From positions 1-6,395 of the forward strand of contig CAZKCI010000113.1 of assembly GCA_964551475.1 (NCBI GenBank): 6,395 nucleotides of DNA. Direction: 5' to 3'. This document shows, piece after piece, positions 1 through 5,754 of this stretch. Each line of letters begins with the position of its first letter. The stretch's first letter is position 1. The DNA comes from CAZKCI01 sp964551475. GTDB lineage: Bacteria > Auribacterota > Erginobacteria > Erginobacterales > CAZKCI01. A program made the translations under genes and the position numbers. Below the pieces are notes generated by a model, which had not been told where the DNA came from, did no database searches, and saw nothing but the letters and a program-made list of their open reading frames with translations.

Positions 1-1
1 A

Positions 2-700
2 ACCGACATCGCCGTCTTCCGTCCCTCCGCCGGGCTTTGGTCGGTCCGGGGAATAACGCGTCTGAACTTCGGGAACTCCTCCGACCAGCCCGCCCCCGGC
101 GACTATGATGGAGACGGGACGAGCGAGATCAGCATTTTCAGGGCATCCGCCGGACTCTGGTCGATCTCTGGTTTCACCCGTGCTTACTTCGGCGGGGCGG
201 AAGACCGCTCGGTTCCGGCCGACTATGACGGGGACGGCTCCTGCGACATCGGGATCTTCCGCGAGAACGGGGGTATGTGGTCCATCCGCTCTTTCACCCG
301 TTTCTACTTCGGCGAAACAAATGACTGGCCGATTCCGGGGGATTACGCCAATGACGGAACGGCGGAGGCGGGTATCTACCGTGTCTCCTCCGGTCAGTGG
401 ATGATCCGGGACATCACCCGTTTCTACTTCGGCGGCGCTACCGATTGGCCGGTGCCGGGCACATATTTCGGGACAGAGGTAAGGGCATTCGGCATCTTCA
501 AGGCTTGTTCGGGAATGTGGGCGTTCCGGGACGTAACCAGGATTTATTTCGGGAACTGCTTCGACTATCCGCGTCCGGGCGATTTCAACGGCGACGGCAC
601 CGACGACTTCGGGATCTTCCGCGATGCGACGGGTCAGTGGGCGGTGCGTGATCTGACCCGGGTCTACTTCGGAGGTTCTGGAGACATCCCGGTAACACGC
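2..700 (+). repeat. Six in-frame 120-bp coding repeats (first copy of the propeller module)
   Basis: A Tyr/Asn-Phe-Gly element (DNA core like 'acttcgg') recurs exactly every 120 bases, near 66, 186, 306, 426, 546 and 666. Full units begin at 98, 218, 338, 458 and 578. The first unit is cut by the window edge. The units differ from one another, and each matches the same-numbered unit of the module at 4463-5185 better than its neighbours. This is a coding array and not satellite DNA. Confidence 0.9.
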
Positions 701-703
701 TGA
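2..703 (+). CDS. C-terminal part of a secreted FG-GAP/VCBS-like repeat protein (5' end outside window)
   Basis: The frame is open from base 2 to the TGA at 701-703, giving 233 residues, and the start lies upstream of the window. The visible part is only repeats: six 40-residue units (the first lacks its initial eight residues), each built as G-D-Y-D-G-D-G, then I-x-I-F-R, G-x-W-S-I-R, T-R-x-Y-F-G and D-x-x-V-P. The D-x-D-G-D-G loops resemble calcium-binding loops of FG-GAP/VCBS repeats, which usually fold as beta-propeller blades in exported proteins. The module aligns without gaps to the C-terminus of the large gene at 1979-5188, about 190 of 233 residues identical by manual count, and both end in D-I-P-V-T-R. 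The missing N-terminus could be a different domain set. Binding partner and function are unknown. No clear terminator follows. Confidence 0.9.
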   Translation, partial: TDIAVFRPSAGLWSVRGITRLNFGNSSDQPAPGDYDGDGTSEISIFRASAGLWSISGFTRAYFGGAEDRSVPADYDGDGSCDIGIFRENGGMWSIRSFTRFYFGETNDWPIPGDYANDGTAEAGIYRVSSGQWMIRDITRFYFGGATDWPVPGTYFGTEVRAFGIFKACSGMWAFRDVTRIYFGNCFDYPRPGDFNGDGTDDFGIFRDATGQWAVRDLTRVYFGGSGDIPVTR

Positions 704-790
704 TAGACTGTTCTGTCCCCTAAAGTAGCTACGTCTATTCAATATTCTTGTTAGCTCTATTTGTTGGAATGAAATAGGGAGAACCCGACC

Positions 791-1099
791 ATGAATAATT
801 CGAATGCAGGTTTCAAAATGCTACTCGGCTTCGTGTTCCTCTCCGCCCTGCTCTTCGTAAACCTAGCCCATGCTCAAGAGAAAGCGGTTGTGAGTCTCAT
901 CTTGAAAAACAACTCTTCCTCAGCTGTAGAAGTGGCGCTTATTGATCAGTACGGCGGCAATTTCACGGTTACGATAAATGCCGGGATGAGCCAGAATCAG
1001 AGCTTGAAAATTCAGAGTCCCATCAAAATCGCCGAAAATGTTGTGCATGTCGTTGTGCTGGAAGACGAGGCAAAAGAGATCATCATAGCCGGCCAGTAA
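791..1099 (+). CDS. Small exported protein of unknown function (102 aa)
   Basis: The ATG at 791 has a Shine-Dalgarno sequence AGGGAG at 776-781, nine bases upstream. Residues 1-28 form a signal peptide: a hydrophobic stretch from about residue 9 (MLLGFVFLSALLFVNL) followed by A-H-A, with cleavage expected before Q29. The mature part of about 74 residues has no Cys and alternates hydrophobic and polar residues (VVSLIL, AVEVALI, NFTVTI, VVHVVVLEDE, EIIIAG). That suggests an all-beta fold like a small Ig-like or jelly-roll domain, though I do not recognise the family. It ends in G-Q-stop at 1097-1099. It sits between two paralogous repeat-protein genes and lacks their D-x-D-G-D-G repeats. The upstream leader (704-790) is AT-rich compared with its surroundings and may hold its own promoter, but I could not place convincing -35/-10 boxes. 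A partial copy of its 3' end occurs at 1367-1404. Confidence 0.85.
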   Translation: MNNSNAGFKMLLGFVFLSALLFVNLAHAQEKAVVSLILKNNSSSAVEVALIDQYGGNFTVTINAGMSQNQSLKIQSPIKIAENVVHVVVLEDEAKEIIIAGQ

Positions 1100-1366
1100 G
1101 CAGCAGAATGAGCGGAGATTTGGGCGGGCAGAAAAGCAATCTCCAGAAACGCGCAAATCCTTTTTTCCGCTTTGCCGTTGTTTGTGGGGTAGATGTGCTT
1201 TCCCCGCTCGATTTGCTGTGCTGTGTTGGGCGGCTGGTAATCATCGGGGCCTCAAGATTCATGGTCCGCCTCAACCACCCGGACCGAAATCGCATCCTGC
1301 CCCACACCAACCTGCCTGCCGCCCACTTCCAGCACAACAACTTCAGCTCTTCAACGCCCCACCCCT

Positions 1367-1404
1367 CATGTCGTTGTGCCTGAAGACGAGGGGAAAGAGA
1401 TCAT
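1367..1404 (+). repeat. Partial copy of the 3' end of the 102-aa gene
   Basis: These 38 bases match 1046-1083 at 34 of 38 positions with no gap. Read in the same phase they would give HVVVPEDEGKEI, against HVVVLEDEAKEI in the intact gene. The similarity stops abruptly on both sides: bases before 1367 do not resemble the gene body, and after 1404 the sequence runs into the HTH-gene fragment. No start codon or ribosome site belongs to it. It is probably the stub of a duplicated copy. Confidence 0.7.
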
Positions 1405-1446
1405 GAGCTTTTTATATTCCAGGGCAAGGAGGAGGGGGTTGCGGTA
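1402..1446 (-). pseudogene. Truncated fragment of an HTH-protein gene, homologous to the one at 5257-5532
   Basis: On the minus strand these 45 bases encode YRNPLLLALEYKKLM. This matches YPNPLLLALQYKNLL of the intact small HTH gene (its bases 5493-5449) at 11 of 15 residues and 35 of 45 bases, ungapped. Several of the base differences are synonymous in the Leu codons, as expected for two copies that diverged while coding. The helix-turn-helix part is missing: past the YKKLM motif the frame enters the 1367-1404 repeat in antisense and stops near 1366. Upstream the frame stays open to an ATG at 1527 and beyond, but without similarity to the other copy or a good ribosome site. I read it as a broken remnant and not an expressed gene. 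Confidence 0.6.
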
Positions 1447-1545
1447 TGTCCGGATTGGCCTGATCCGCCTCCGGTTAGCCTCAAAGATGTAGTCAAACGA
1501 GTCCCAGATCAGGGTTCGCTCCGCCATTGGACCGGGGAGCCAGTC

Positions 1546-1587
1546 AGATGGCGCAGAGCGTGCTACGTTCTGCGCCATCTTTCTTTC
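1546..1587 (+). terminator. Strong hairpin with T-rich 3' side; candidate orphan terminator
   Basis: AGATGGCGCAGA (1546-1557) pairs perfectly with TCTGCGCCATCT (1569-1580). The inner bases GCGT/ACGT extend the stem with one G-U pair, giving about 16 bp closed by a three-base GCT loop. On the plus strand the stem is followed by TTCTTTC, so a plus-strand intrinsic terminator is possible, although the T-tract is interrupted. In the minus direction no T-rich tail follows. No intact plus-strand gene ends just before it, so it may instead be a mobile repeat or the remnant of a lost gene's terminator. Confidence 0.45.
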
Positions 1588-1963
1588 CAGATCCGTGACC
1601 GGTTTTCGGGGGGCAGGTCGAACGGGCAGTTGTTGCTCATGCGAAACACATGGTTCCCACAGCGTAACTTGTCGGGGATAAAGATCGGCTATGGATGGGT
1701 TCCCGCGTATGGCCCAATAGCGAGCAGCACAGTTGGTTGTGACTATACTTGATTGGCGCGGGGCTTGGCATGGGGATTGCTCATCACTGATGGGAAAGGG
1801 ACGGATCACGATCGGTGTCGCCGGTTCACGGGTTTGAGTATCTGGCCGACGATAATAAAGACACCTCGGATTAGACCTTGACGATATGCGGGGGAATACA
1901 TCAGAGTAACCGTCCATACAGCAGGTTATCCTGATCTGAGATTGTCTGAATGCACCTACACCG

Positions 1964-1970
1964 AAAGGAG
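1964..1970 (+). promoter_or_regulatory. Ribosome binding site of the large secreted protein gene
   Basis: AAAGGAG lies eight bases upstream of the ATG at 1979 and fixes the start at the Met that opens the signal peptide. The leader of the 102-residue gene has a similar layout (AGGGAG, then the bases GACC directly before ATG). Confidence 0.8.
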
Positions 1971-1978
1971 AGACGACC

Positions 1979-4900
1979 ATGAGAGGATTCCCGACCCTTA
2001 TGGCCATTGCCTGCTTAGCCGGTTTTATCGCGCCCTCCCTCCCCGCCCAGACGCTGAGCCTCGACTACTCGACCTACCTGGGAGGCACCGGCCTCCAGGA
2101 CCAGGCGTACGCGATCGATGCCGATGCGGCGGGCTGCGCCTATCTGGCGGGGAACACCGACTCCACCGATTTCCCTCTCTATGCCCAGTTCCAGTCGTCC
2201 CTGCTCGGATCCCGGAATTGCTTCATCACGAAGCTCTCCTCGTCCGGGAGCGTCCTTGTCTACTCCACCTATCTCGGGGGGAACGATTTTGACACCGTCC
2301 GCGCGCTGCGGGTCGATGCGGCGGGGAGGGCCCACCTCGCCGGCAGGACCAGCTCGGGGAATTTCCCCACCCGCAACCCCTATCAGCCGGCCTACGGAGG
2401 GGGCATCCTCGACGGTTTCGTCTCCCTGCTCGCCTCGTCCGGTACGGCCCTGGTCTACTCGTCGTATCTGGGAGGGACGGACGAGGACGGAGCGTCGGGG
2501 ATCGACTTCGATTCGGCCGGCTGCGCCTACGTGGCCGGTTACACCTATTCGTCTGACTTCCCCTTCTGGTACCAATACCAGTCACAGCAGGGGCTCAAGG
2601 ACGCCTTCCTGACCAAGGTCGCTTCCGGCGGCGACTCGCTCATCTTCTCGACCTTCCTTGGCGGAAGCTCGACCGATGAAGCGTACGGGGTCCGCTGTGC
2701 CAGCGACGGGAGGGTGTATGTTGCCGGCGATACCTACTCCGTCAACTTCCCGACCCTTAACCCCTACCAGGCGGGGAATGCGGGCACGGGGGACGCTTTC
2801 CTCACCCGCTTTGACTCCGGCGGTTCTTCCATCTCGTACTCCACCTTTCTCGGCGGCGACGACCGGGATTATATCCAGGCCTTGGCTGTAGACAGCGCCG
2901 CCAGCGCCTATGTCGTCGGATCGACAGATTCCTACGATTTCCCGACCCGCAACGCCTACCAGGCATCCGGCGGGGGGGGCGACGCCTTCGTCAGCCGCTT
3001 CTCTTCCACCGGCAGCGGCCTCGTCTACTCCACATACCTCCGCGGCTTTCTCGACGATGACGGCAGCGCCATCGCGCTGGGGAGCGAGGGAGACGCCTTG
3101 GTGGCCGGATACACCCAGGCCGCCGATTTCCCCACCGTCAACCCCTACCAGACGACGTACGGCGGCGGGGATTGCGATGCCTTTGTCAGCAGGCTTCCCT
3201 CCTCTGGTTCCACGCTGCTTTTCTCAAGCTACCTCGGAGGGAGCTATGGGGATTACGGGAAGGGAATCGCATCGGATGCGGCGGGACGCATATACATTGC
3301 CGGATACACGGCCAGCGCGAATTTTCCCACTGTCGACGCCTTCCAGTCGAGCACGAACGGCGCTACCGACGCGTTCGTGAGCCGTCTCCTCTTCACCACC
3401 CCCTCGCCTCTGACGTCTCCTACGCCGACCCCGACCCGGACGCCGACGCCGCCTCCGACCGCGACTACGACACCGACCGCGCCCCCCTCGCGCACGCCGA
3501 CACCTCCGGTGGCCGCGACGCCCTCGCCCACGCCTACGCCGATCCCCGAGACACCCACCCGGACCCCGACCCCAGCCCCATCCGCAACCCCGACAAGGAC
3601 ACCGACTCCAGTCCCTTCCGTAACCCCTACGCCGTGGCAGATCGGCTGTCTCGGAGGATGGACGGAGGTCGAGGTCCTGAACGAAGGGTTCTCGACTTGG
3701 CCGCCCACGGGCTGGACGGTCCAAACCGAGGGCATGAGCGTCTGCGCGTGGCAGTCCGGCACCGTGGCCGGAAACGCCAACAACACGGGCGGGACCGGGA
3801 ACTTCGCCGACGCGAACCGCAACTACTGCGGGGGGAGCCTCCAAACCTACCTCCGGAGCCCCACTCTGGACTTGAGCCTAGCCGAGAACCCCTGGGTGGA
3901 GTTCAAGAGCGACATCTACTCCACCGCGGGGGCGTGTTGCACGGTCAGCGCACTCGTTGACGGGACCACCTGGTGGGAACTAACCAATATCTGCTCATCC
4001 CAGAGAGGTCCGCAGACCTACACCCTGCCCCTCCACGGCGCAGGCTTCGAGTCCGATGTCAAAGTAGTCTTCAAATATTTGGCCTTCAGCGCCGACATGT
4101 GGTGGCAGGTGGACGATGTCAAGGTCCGTGGTTGCCAGCTTGTACTGACCACACCCACTCCGACACCTGTGCCCAGCGCGACGCCCTCTCCAGCTCCTTC
4201 GCCCACGCCCAGCGCCGTTCCTGCTACGCCAATCCCGCCGACACCGATAGTGGAAACACCGACGCCGGTGGCGACAGCAATCCCGCCCACGCCCACAGCC
4301 GCTCCTTCGCCCACGCCCAGCGCCGTTCCCCCTACGCCGATCCCCCCAACACCGACTCCGATGGCGACAGCGATCCCGCCCACGCCCACAGCCGCTCCTT
4401 CGCCCTCGCCGACGCCCACCTGCGGCCCATCAGTGGTGCCCCAGAGGGCGGTAATCCAATCGGGCGACTACAACGGCGACGGCGCCGACGACATTGGCAT
4501 CTTCCGTCCTTCGGCGGGGCTTTGGTCGGTCCGGAACATCACCCGCCTGAACTTCGGCGGTGCCACCGACCAGCCCGGCCCCGGCGACTACGACGGGGAC
4601 GGAACAGCGGATGTCGCCATCTACCGTCCCTCCACGGGCCTCTGGTCAATCTCCGGAGTGACCCGCGCCTACTTCGGGGGAGCGGAGGACCGTGCTGTCC
4701 CGGCCGACTACAACGGGGATGGATCCTGCGACATAGGGATCTTCCGCGAGAACGGGGGGATGTGGTCGATCCGCTCATTCACCCGCTTCTACTTCGGGGC
4801 GACCGGCGATTGGGCGATCCCGGGCGACTATGAAAACGACGGGACGGCGGAGGCAGGGCTCTACCGCGTTTCATCCGGCCAGTGGATTATTCAGAACCTC

Positions 4901-5188
4901 ACGCGCTTCTACTTCGGCGGCGCTACCGATTGGCCGGTCCCCGGCAATTATTTCGGTGATGCCACGAGGTCGTTCGGCGTCTTCAAGGGTTGTTCGGGGA
5001 TGTGGGCGTTCCGGGACGTGACCAGGATTTACTTCGGGAACTGCTTCGACTACCCGCGGCCGGGTGATTTCAACGGGGACGGGATTGATGACGCCGGAAT
5101 CTACCGCGACTCAACGGGGATGTGGTCGATCCGGAACCTCACCCGGGTGTACTTCGGAGGGACGGGAGACATCCCGGTTACGCGGTAA
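1979..5188 (+). CDS. Large secreted multidomain protein: SBBP propeller, jelly-roll-like domain and FG-GAP/VCBS-like C-terminal module (1069 aa)
   Basis: A signal peptide (residues 1-23, cleavage after L-P-A) exports the product. Residues 30-472 hold seven units of 63-65 residues, each opening with Y/F-S-S/T-Y/F-L-G/R-G (at 30, 95, 160, 223, 287, 350, 415) and carrying A-G/V-x-T...F-P and D-A/C/G-F-x-T/S-K/R/L. This is the SBBP beta-propeller repeat, and seven blades could close a ring. Residues 473-552 are a Thr/Pro linker. Residues 553-719 have seven Cys, L-N-E-G-F-S-T-W-P-P-T-G-W near 567-579 and W-W-Q-V-D-D-V-K-V near 708-716. That resembles cleaved-adhesin / choice-of-anchor-J jelly rolls, which often bind sugars or surfaces. 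Residues 724-814 are a second Thr/Pro linker, and 829-1069 are six 40-residue FG-GAP/VCBS-like units. No catalytic motif or membrane anchor is visible. The likely role is extracellular adhesion or binding, by inference. Stop TAA is at 5186-5188, followed by a terminator. Confidence 0.92.
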   Translation: MRGFPTLMAIACLAGFIAPSLPAQTLSLDYSTYLGGTGLQDQAYAIDADAAGCAYLAGNTDSTDFPLYAQFQSSLLGSRNCFITKLSSSGSVLVYSTYLGGNDFDTVRALRVDAAGRAHLAGRTSSGNFPTRNPYQPAYGGGILDGFVSLLASSGTALVYSSYLGGTDEDGASGIDFDSAGCAYVAGYTYSSDFPFWYQYQSQQGLKDAFLTKVASGGDSLIFSTFLGGSSTDEAYGVRCASDGRVYVAGDTYSVNFPTLNPYQAGNAGTGDAFLTRFDSGGSSISYSTFLGGDDRDYIQALAVDSAASAYVVGSTDSYDFPTRNAYQASGGGGDAFVSRFSSTGSGLVYSTYLRGFLDDDGSAIALGSEGDALVAGYTQAADFPTVNPYQTTYGGGDCDAFVSRLPSSGSTLLFSSYLGGSYGDYGKGIASDAAGRIYIAGYTASANFPTVDAFQSSTNGATDAFVSRLLFTTPSPLTSPTPTPTRTPTPPPTATTTPTAPPSRTPTPPVAATPSPTPTPIPETPTRTPTPAPSATPTRTPTPVPSVTPTPWQIGCLGGWTEVEVLNEGFSTWPPTGWTVQTEGMSVCAWQSGTVAGNANNTGGTGNFADANRNYCGGSLQTYLRSPTLDLSLAENPWVEFKSDIYSTAGACCTVSALVDGTTWWELTNICSSQRGPQTYTLPLHGAGFESDVKVVFKYLAFSADMWWQVDDVKVRGCQLVLTTPTPTPVPSATPSPAPSPTPSAVPATPIPPTPIVETPTPVATAIPPTPTAAPSPTPSAVPPTPIPPTPTPMATAIPPTPTAAPSPSPTPTCGPSVVPQRAVIQSGDYNGDGADDIGIFRPSAGLWSVRNITRLNFGGATDQPGPGDYDGDGTADVAIYRPSTGLWSISGVTRAYFGGAEDRAVPADYNGDGSCDIGIFRENGGMWSIRSFTRFYFGATGDWAIPGDYENDGTAEAGLYRVSSGQWIIQNLTRFYFGGATDWPVPGNYFGDATRSFGVFKGCSGMWAFRDVTRIYFGNCFDYPRPGDFNGDGIDDAGIYRDSTGMWSIRNLTRVYFGGTGDIPVTR
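4196..4420 (+). repeat. Tandem duplication within the second Thr/Pro linker
   Basis: A segment encoding PSPTPSAVPxTPIPPTP, then TPxxATAIPPTPTAA, starts at 4196, again at 4304 (108 bases later, 36 codons), and a third time as a short partial copy at 4397 (93 bases later). The second unit has lost five codons. Such in-frame slippage in low-complexity linker DNA is ordinary and lets linker length vary between strains. Confidence 0.75.
4463..5185 (+). repeat. Six in-frame 120-bp coding repeats (second copy of the propeller module)
   Basis: Units begin at 4463, 4583, 4703, 4823, 4943 and 5063, each 40 codons, the last with one extra Arg. The D-x-D/N-G-D-G loop is intact in units 1, 2, 3 and 6, altered in unit 4 (D-Y-E-N-D-G) and lost in unit 5 (N-Y-F-G-D-A). 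Unit 3 has one Cys and unit 5 has two, at the same places as in the module at 2-700. The last unit ends where the next unit's G-D-Y would begin, so the outer strand of a closed propeller could be supplied by the first unit. Confidence 0.88.
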
Positions 5189-5210
5189 AAAACAGTCTGG
5201 TTTGGAAGAC

Positions 5211-5250
5211 AAGGGCAGCCCTTGTTTGGGTGACGGGGGCTGCCCTTTTT
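5211..5250 (+). terminator. Intrinsic terminator of the large secreted protein gene
   Basis: AAGGGCAGCCC (5211-5221) and GGGCTGCCCTT (5237-5247) form a perfect 11-bp stem with a 15-base loop, and a T5 run (5246-5250) overlaps the stem end. It begins 22 bases after the stop codon at 5188. It also separates this gene from the convergent minus-strand gene, but in that direction only a broken T-run follows. Confidence 0.88.
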
Positions 5251-5256
5251 CCCTGT

Positions 5257-5532
5257 TCAAGGGGTGGTGAGCAATGCACGCAGCTTTCGTTCGGTTATCT
5301 TCCGCGAGGGTAGCGGCGCTCCCATCCTGATCACGGACTGCTGGATGGAAGGGGGTAGTTTGATGAGCCGGAGAAGCTGGTTTATCCGGGCAGGGGATAC
5401 CCCTATTTTTCGAGCTAGTTTTGCCTGGGAACCTACTTCTGGCGCCCCCAGAAGGTTTTTATACTGGAGGGCAAGCAATAGGGGGTTGGGGTAGCTTTTG
5501 GGTGGTTGTAACGGTTTCTCTATGGGAGACAA
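5257..5532 (-). CDS. Small helix-turn-helix DNA-binding protein (91 aa, TTG start)
   Basis: I place the start at TTG (5532-5530) because GGAGAGAGG sits nine bases upstream, and this gives a compact 91-residue product. Residues 14-28 carry Y-P-N-P-L-L-L-A-L-Q-Y-K-N-L-L. Residues 33-60 are a clear helix-turn-helix: S-Q-A-K-L-A-R-K-I-G, turn V-S-P, recognition helix A-R-I-N-Q-L-L-R-L-I-K-L. The tail I-T-E-R-K-L-R-A-L follows. From memory, the same layout (NPLLLA..Y, then LARxxGVSxARVxQ, then ITER) occurs in ParB-like HTH proteins found beside recombinase genes. No recombinase is in this window, so that link is only suggestive. The product is basic and probably binds DNA. The gene converges on the large secreted protein gene and ends 69 bases from its stop. 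The frame is open further upstream, into the hairpin at 5633, but without likely coding content. It could be an intact small regulator or the surviving part of a longer gene. Confidence 0.6.
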   Translation of the reverse strand: MSPIEKPLQPPKSYPNPLLLALQYKNLLGAPEVGSQAKLARKIGVSPARINQLLRLIKLPPSIQQSVIRMGAPLPSRKITERKLRALLTTP

Positions 5533-5541
5533 AGAGATACG

Positions 5542-5550
5542 CCTCTCTCC
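5542..5550 (-). promoter_or_regulatory. Ribosome binding site deciding the TTG start of the HTH gene
   Basis: The minus strand reads GGAGAGAGG here, with nine bases to the TTG at 5532-5530. The ATG overlapping this purine run is out of frame with the HTH coding sequence, so TTG is the better start. Confidence 0.5.
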
Positions 5551-5632
5551 ATGTCCGATTCGGTGGGGAAACAGGGGGAAGCCTATTTCGAAGAAAATTC
5601 GTCTGGGAGTGACGTTCGGGGAGTCAAGCGAC

Positions 5633-5680
5633 ACTCCCAAACGAAAATCGGCTCTTCGCCGGTCTCGTTTGGGAGTTTTT
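5633..5680 (+). terminator. Intrinsic terminator-like hairpin upstream of the mntA-hepT operon
   Basis: ACTCCCAAACGA (5633-5644) pairs with TCGTTTGGGAGT (5665-5676), a perfect 12-bp stem. Inside it CGGC (5649-5652) and GCCG (5658-5661) form a second small stem around a TCTTC loop. T5 follows at 5676-5680. In this orientation it would stop plus-strand transcription just before the mntA promoter, insulating the toxin-antitoxin operon from read-through. No plus-strand gene ends directly before it. Confidence 0.7.
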
Positions 5681-5696
5681 GCTTGAGGTGGACATT

Positions 5697-5726
5697 TTGC
5701 TTCCAGAGCAGGATCCGTGGTAAAAT
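5697..5726 (+). promoter_or_regulatory. Candidate sigma-70-type promoter for mntA-hepT
   Basis: TTGCTT (5697-5702) and TAAAAT (5721-5726) are 18 bases apart. The -10 box matches the consensus at five of six positions and is preceded by TGG, an extended -10 (TGN) element that would offset the poor -35. Transcription would begin near 5733, leaving a leader of only about 22 bases. It lies directly after the terminator hairpin, where an operon promoter would be expected. Confidence 0.5.
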
Positions 5727-5754
5727 ATGGTATCAGCGATCAGTATCGAATCCG

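Larger units (their letters stand above)
1100..1978. other. Gene-poor stretch with decayed fragments
   Basis: No reading frame in these 880 bases has a good ribosome site, a recognisable motif and sensible composition together. A weak hairpin (GGAGATT at 1114-1120 with AATCTCC at 1138-1144) lies just after the 102-residue gene, and a T6 run follows 16 bases later at 1161-1166. It could be a poor terminator. Further on are a near-copy of the 3' end of that gene (1367-1404), a fragment of an HTH-protein gene on the minus strand (1402-1446) and a strong hairpin (1546-1580). From about 1590 to 1960 I see nothing I can name. The stretch looks like relic DNA plus the leader of the next gene. Confidence 0.6.

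Noticed and set aside
2..700. Regular 120-bp periodicity considered as CRISPR or satellite repeats
   Set aside because: The units are contiguous, diverged and in frame with a protein repeat, and there are no spacers of the CRISPR kind.
748..776. TTGTTA as a -35 box for the 102-residue gene
   Set aside because: At the right spacing the -10 would be GAAATA, too poor and overlapping the ribosome site.
1083..1406. Several overlapping frames of 74-91 residues on both strands
   Set aside because: No ribosome site, no known motif and odd composition. On the minus strand near 1275-1345 a short stretch (VVVLEVGGRQVGVGQDA) looks loosely like a CsrA-type beta segment, but it has stops on both sides and lacks the CsrA signature residues.
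1878..1906. TTGACG as a -35 box for the large gene
   Set aside because: No acceptable -10 hexamer lies 16-18 bases downstream, so a promoter here cannot be supported by eye.
1366..2007. 213-residue open frame on the minus strand
   Set aside because: It overlaps the start and ribosome site of the large gene, contains the hairpin, has no good start signal, and only its last part (1402-1446) shows any homology. It is a chance frame around a gene fragment.
3172..4833. Long Pro/Arg-rich frames inside the large gene on both strands, including Gly-Val repeats in antisense of the linkers
   Set aside because: They are shadows of GC-rich coding sequence. The +frame from 1979 to 5188 explains the region with a signal peptide and known repeats.
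5551..5754. Upstream extension of mntA to an in-frame start at 5551
   Set aside because: It would place the terminator hairpin and promoter inside the coding region and add about 70 residues with no family similarity.
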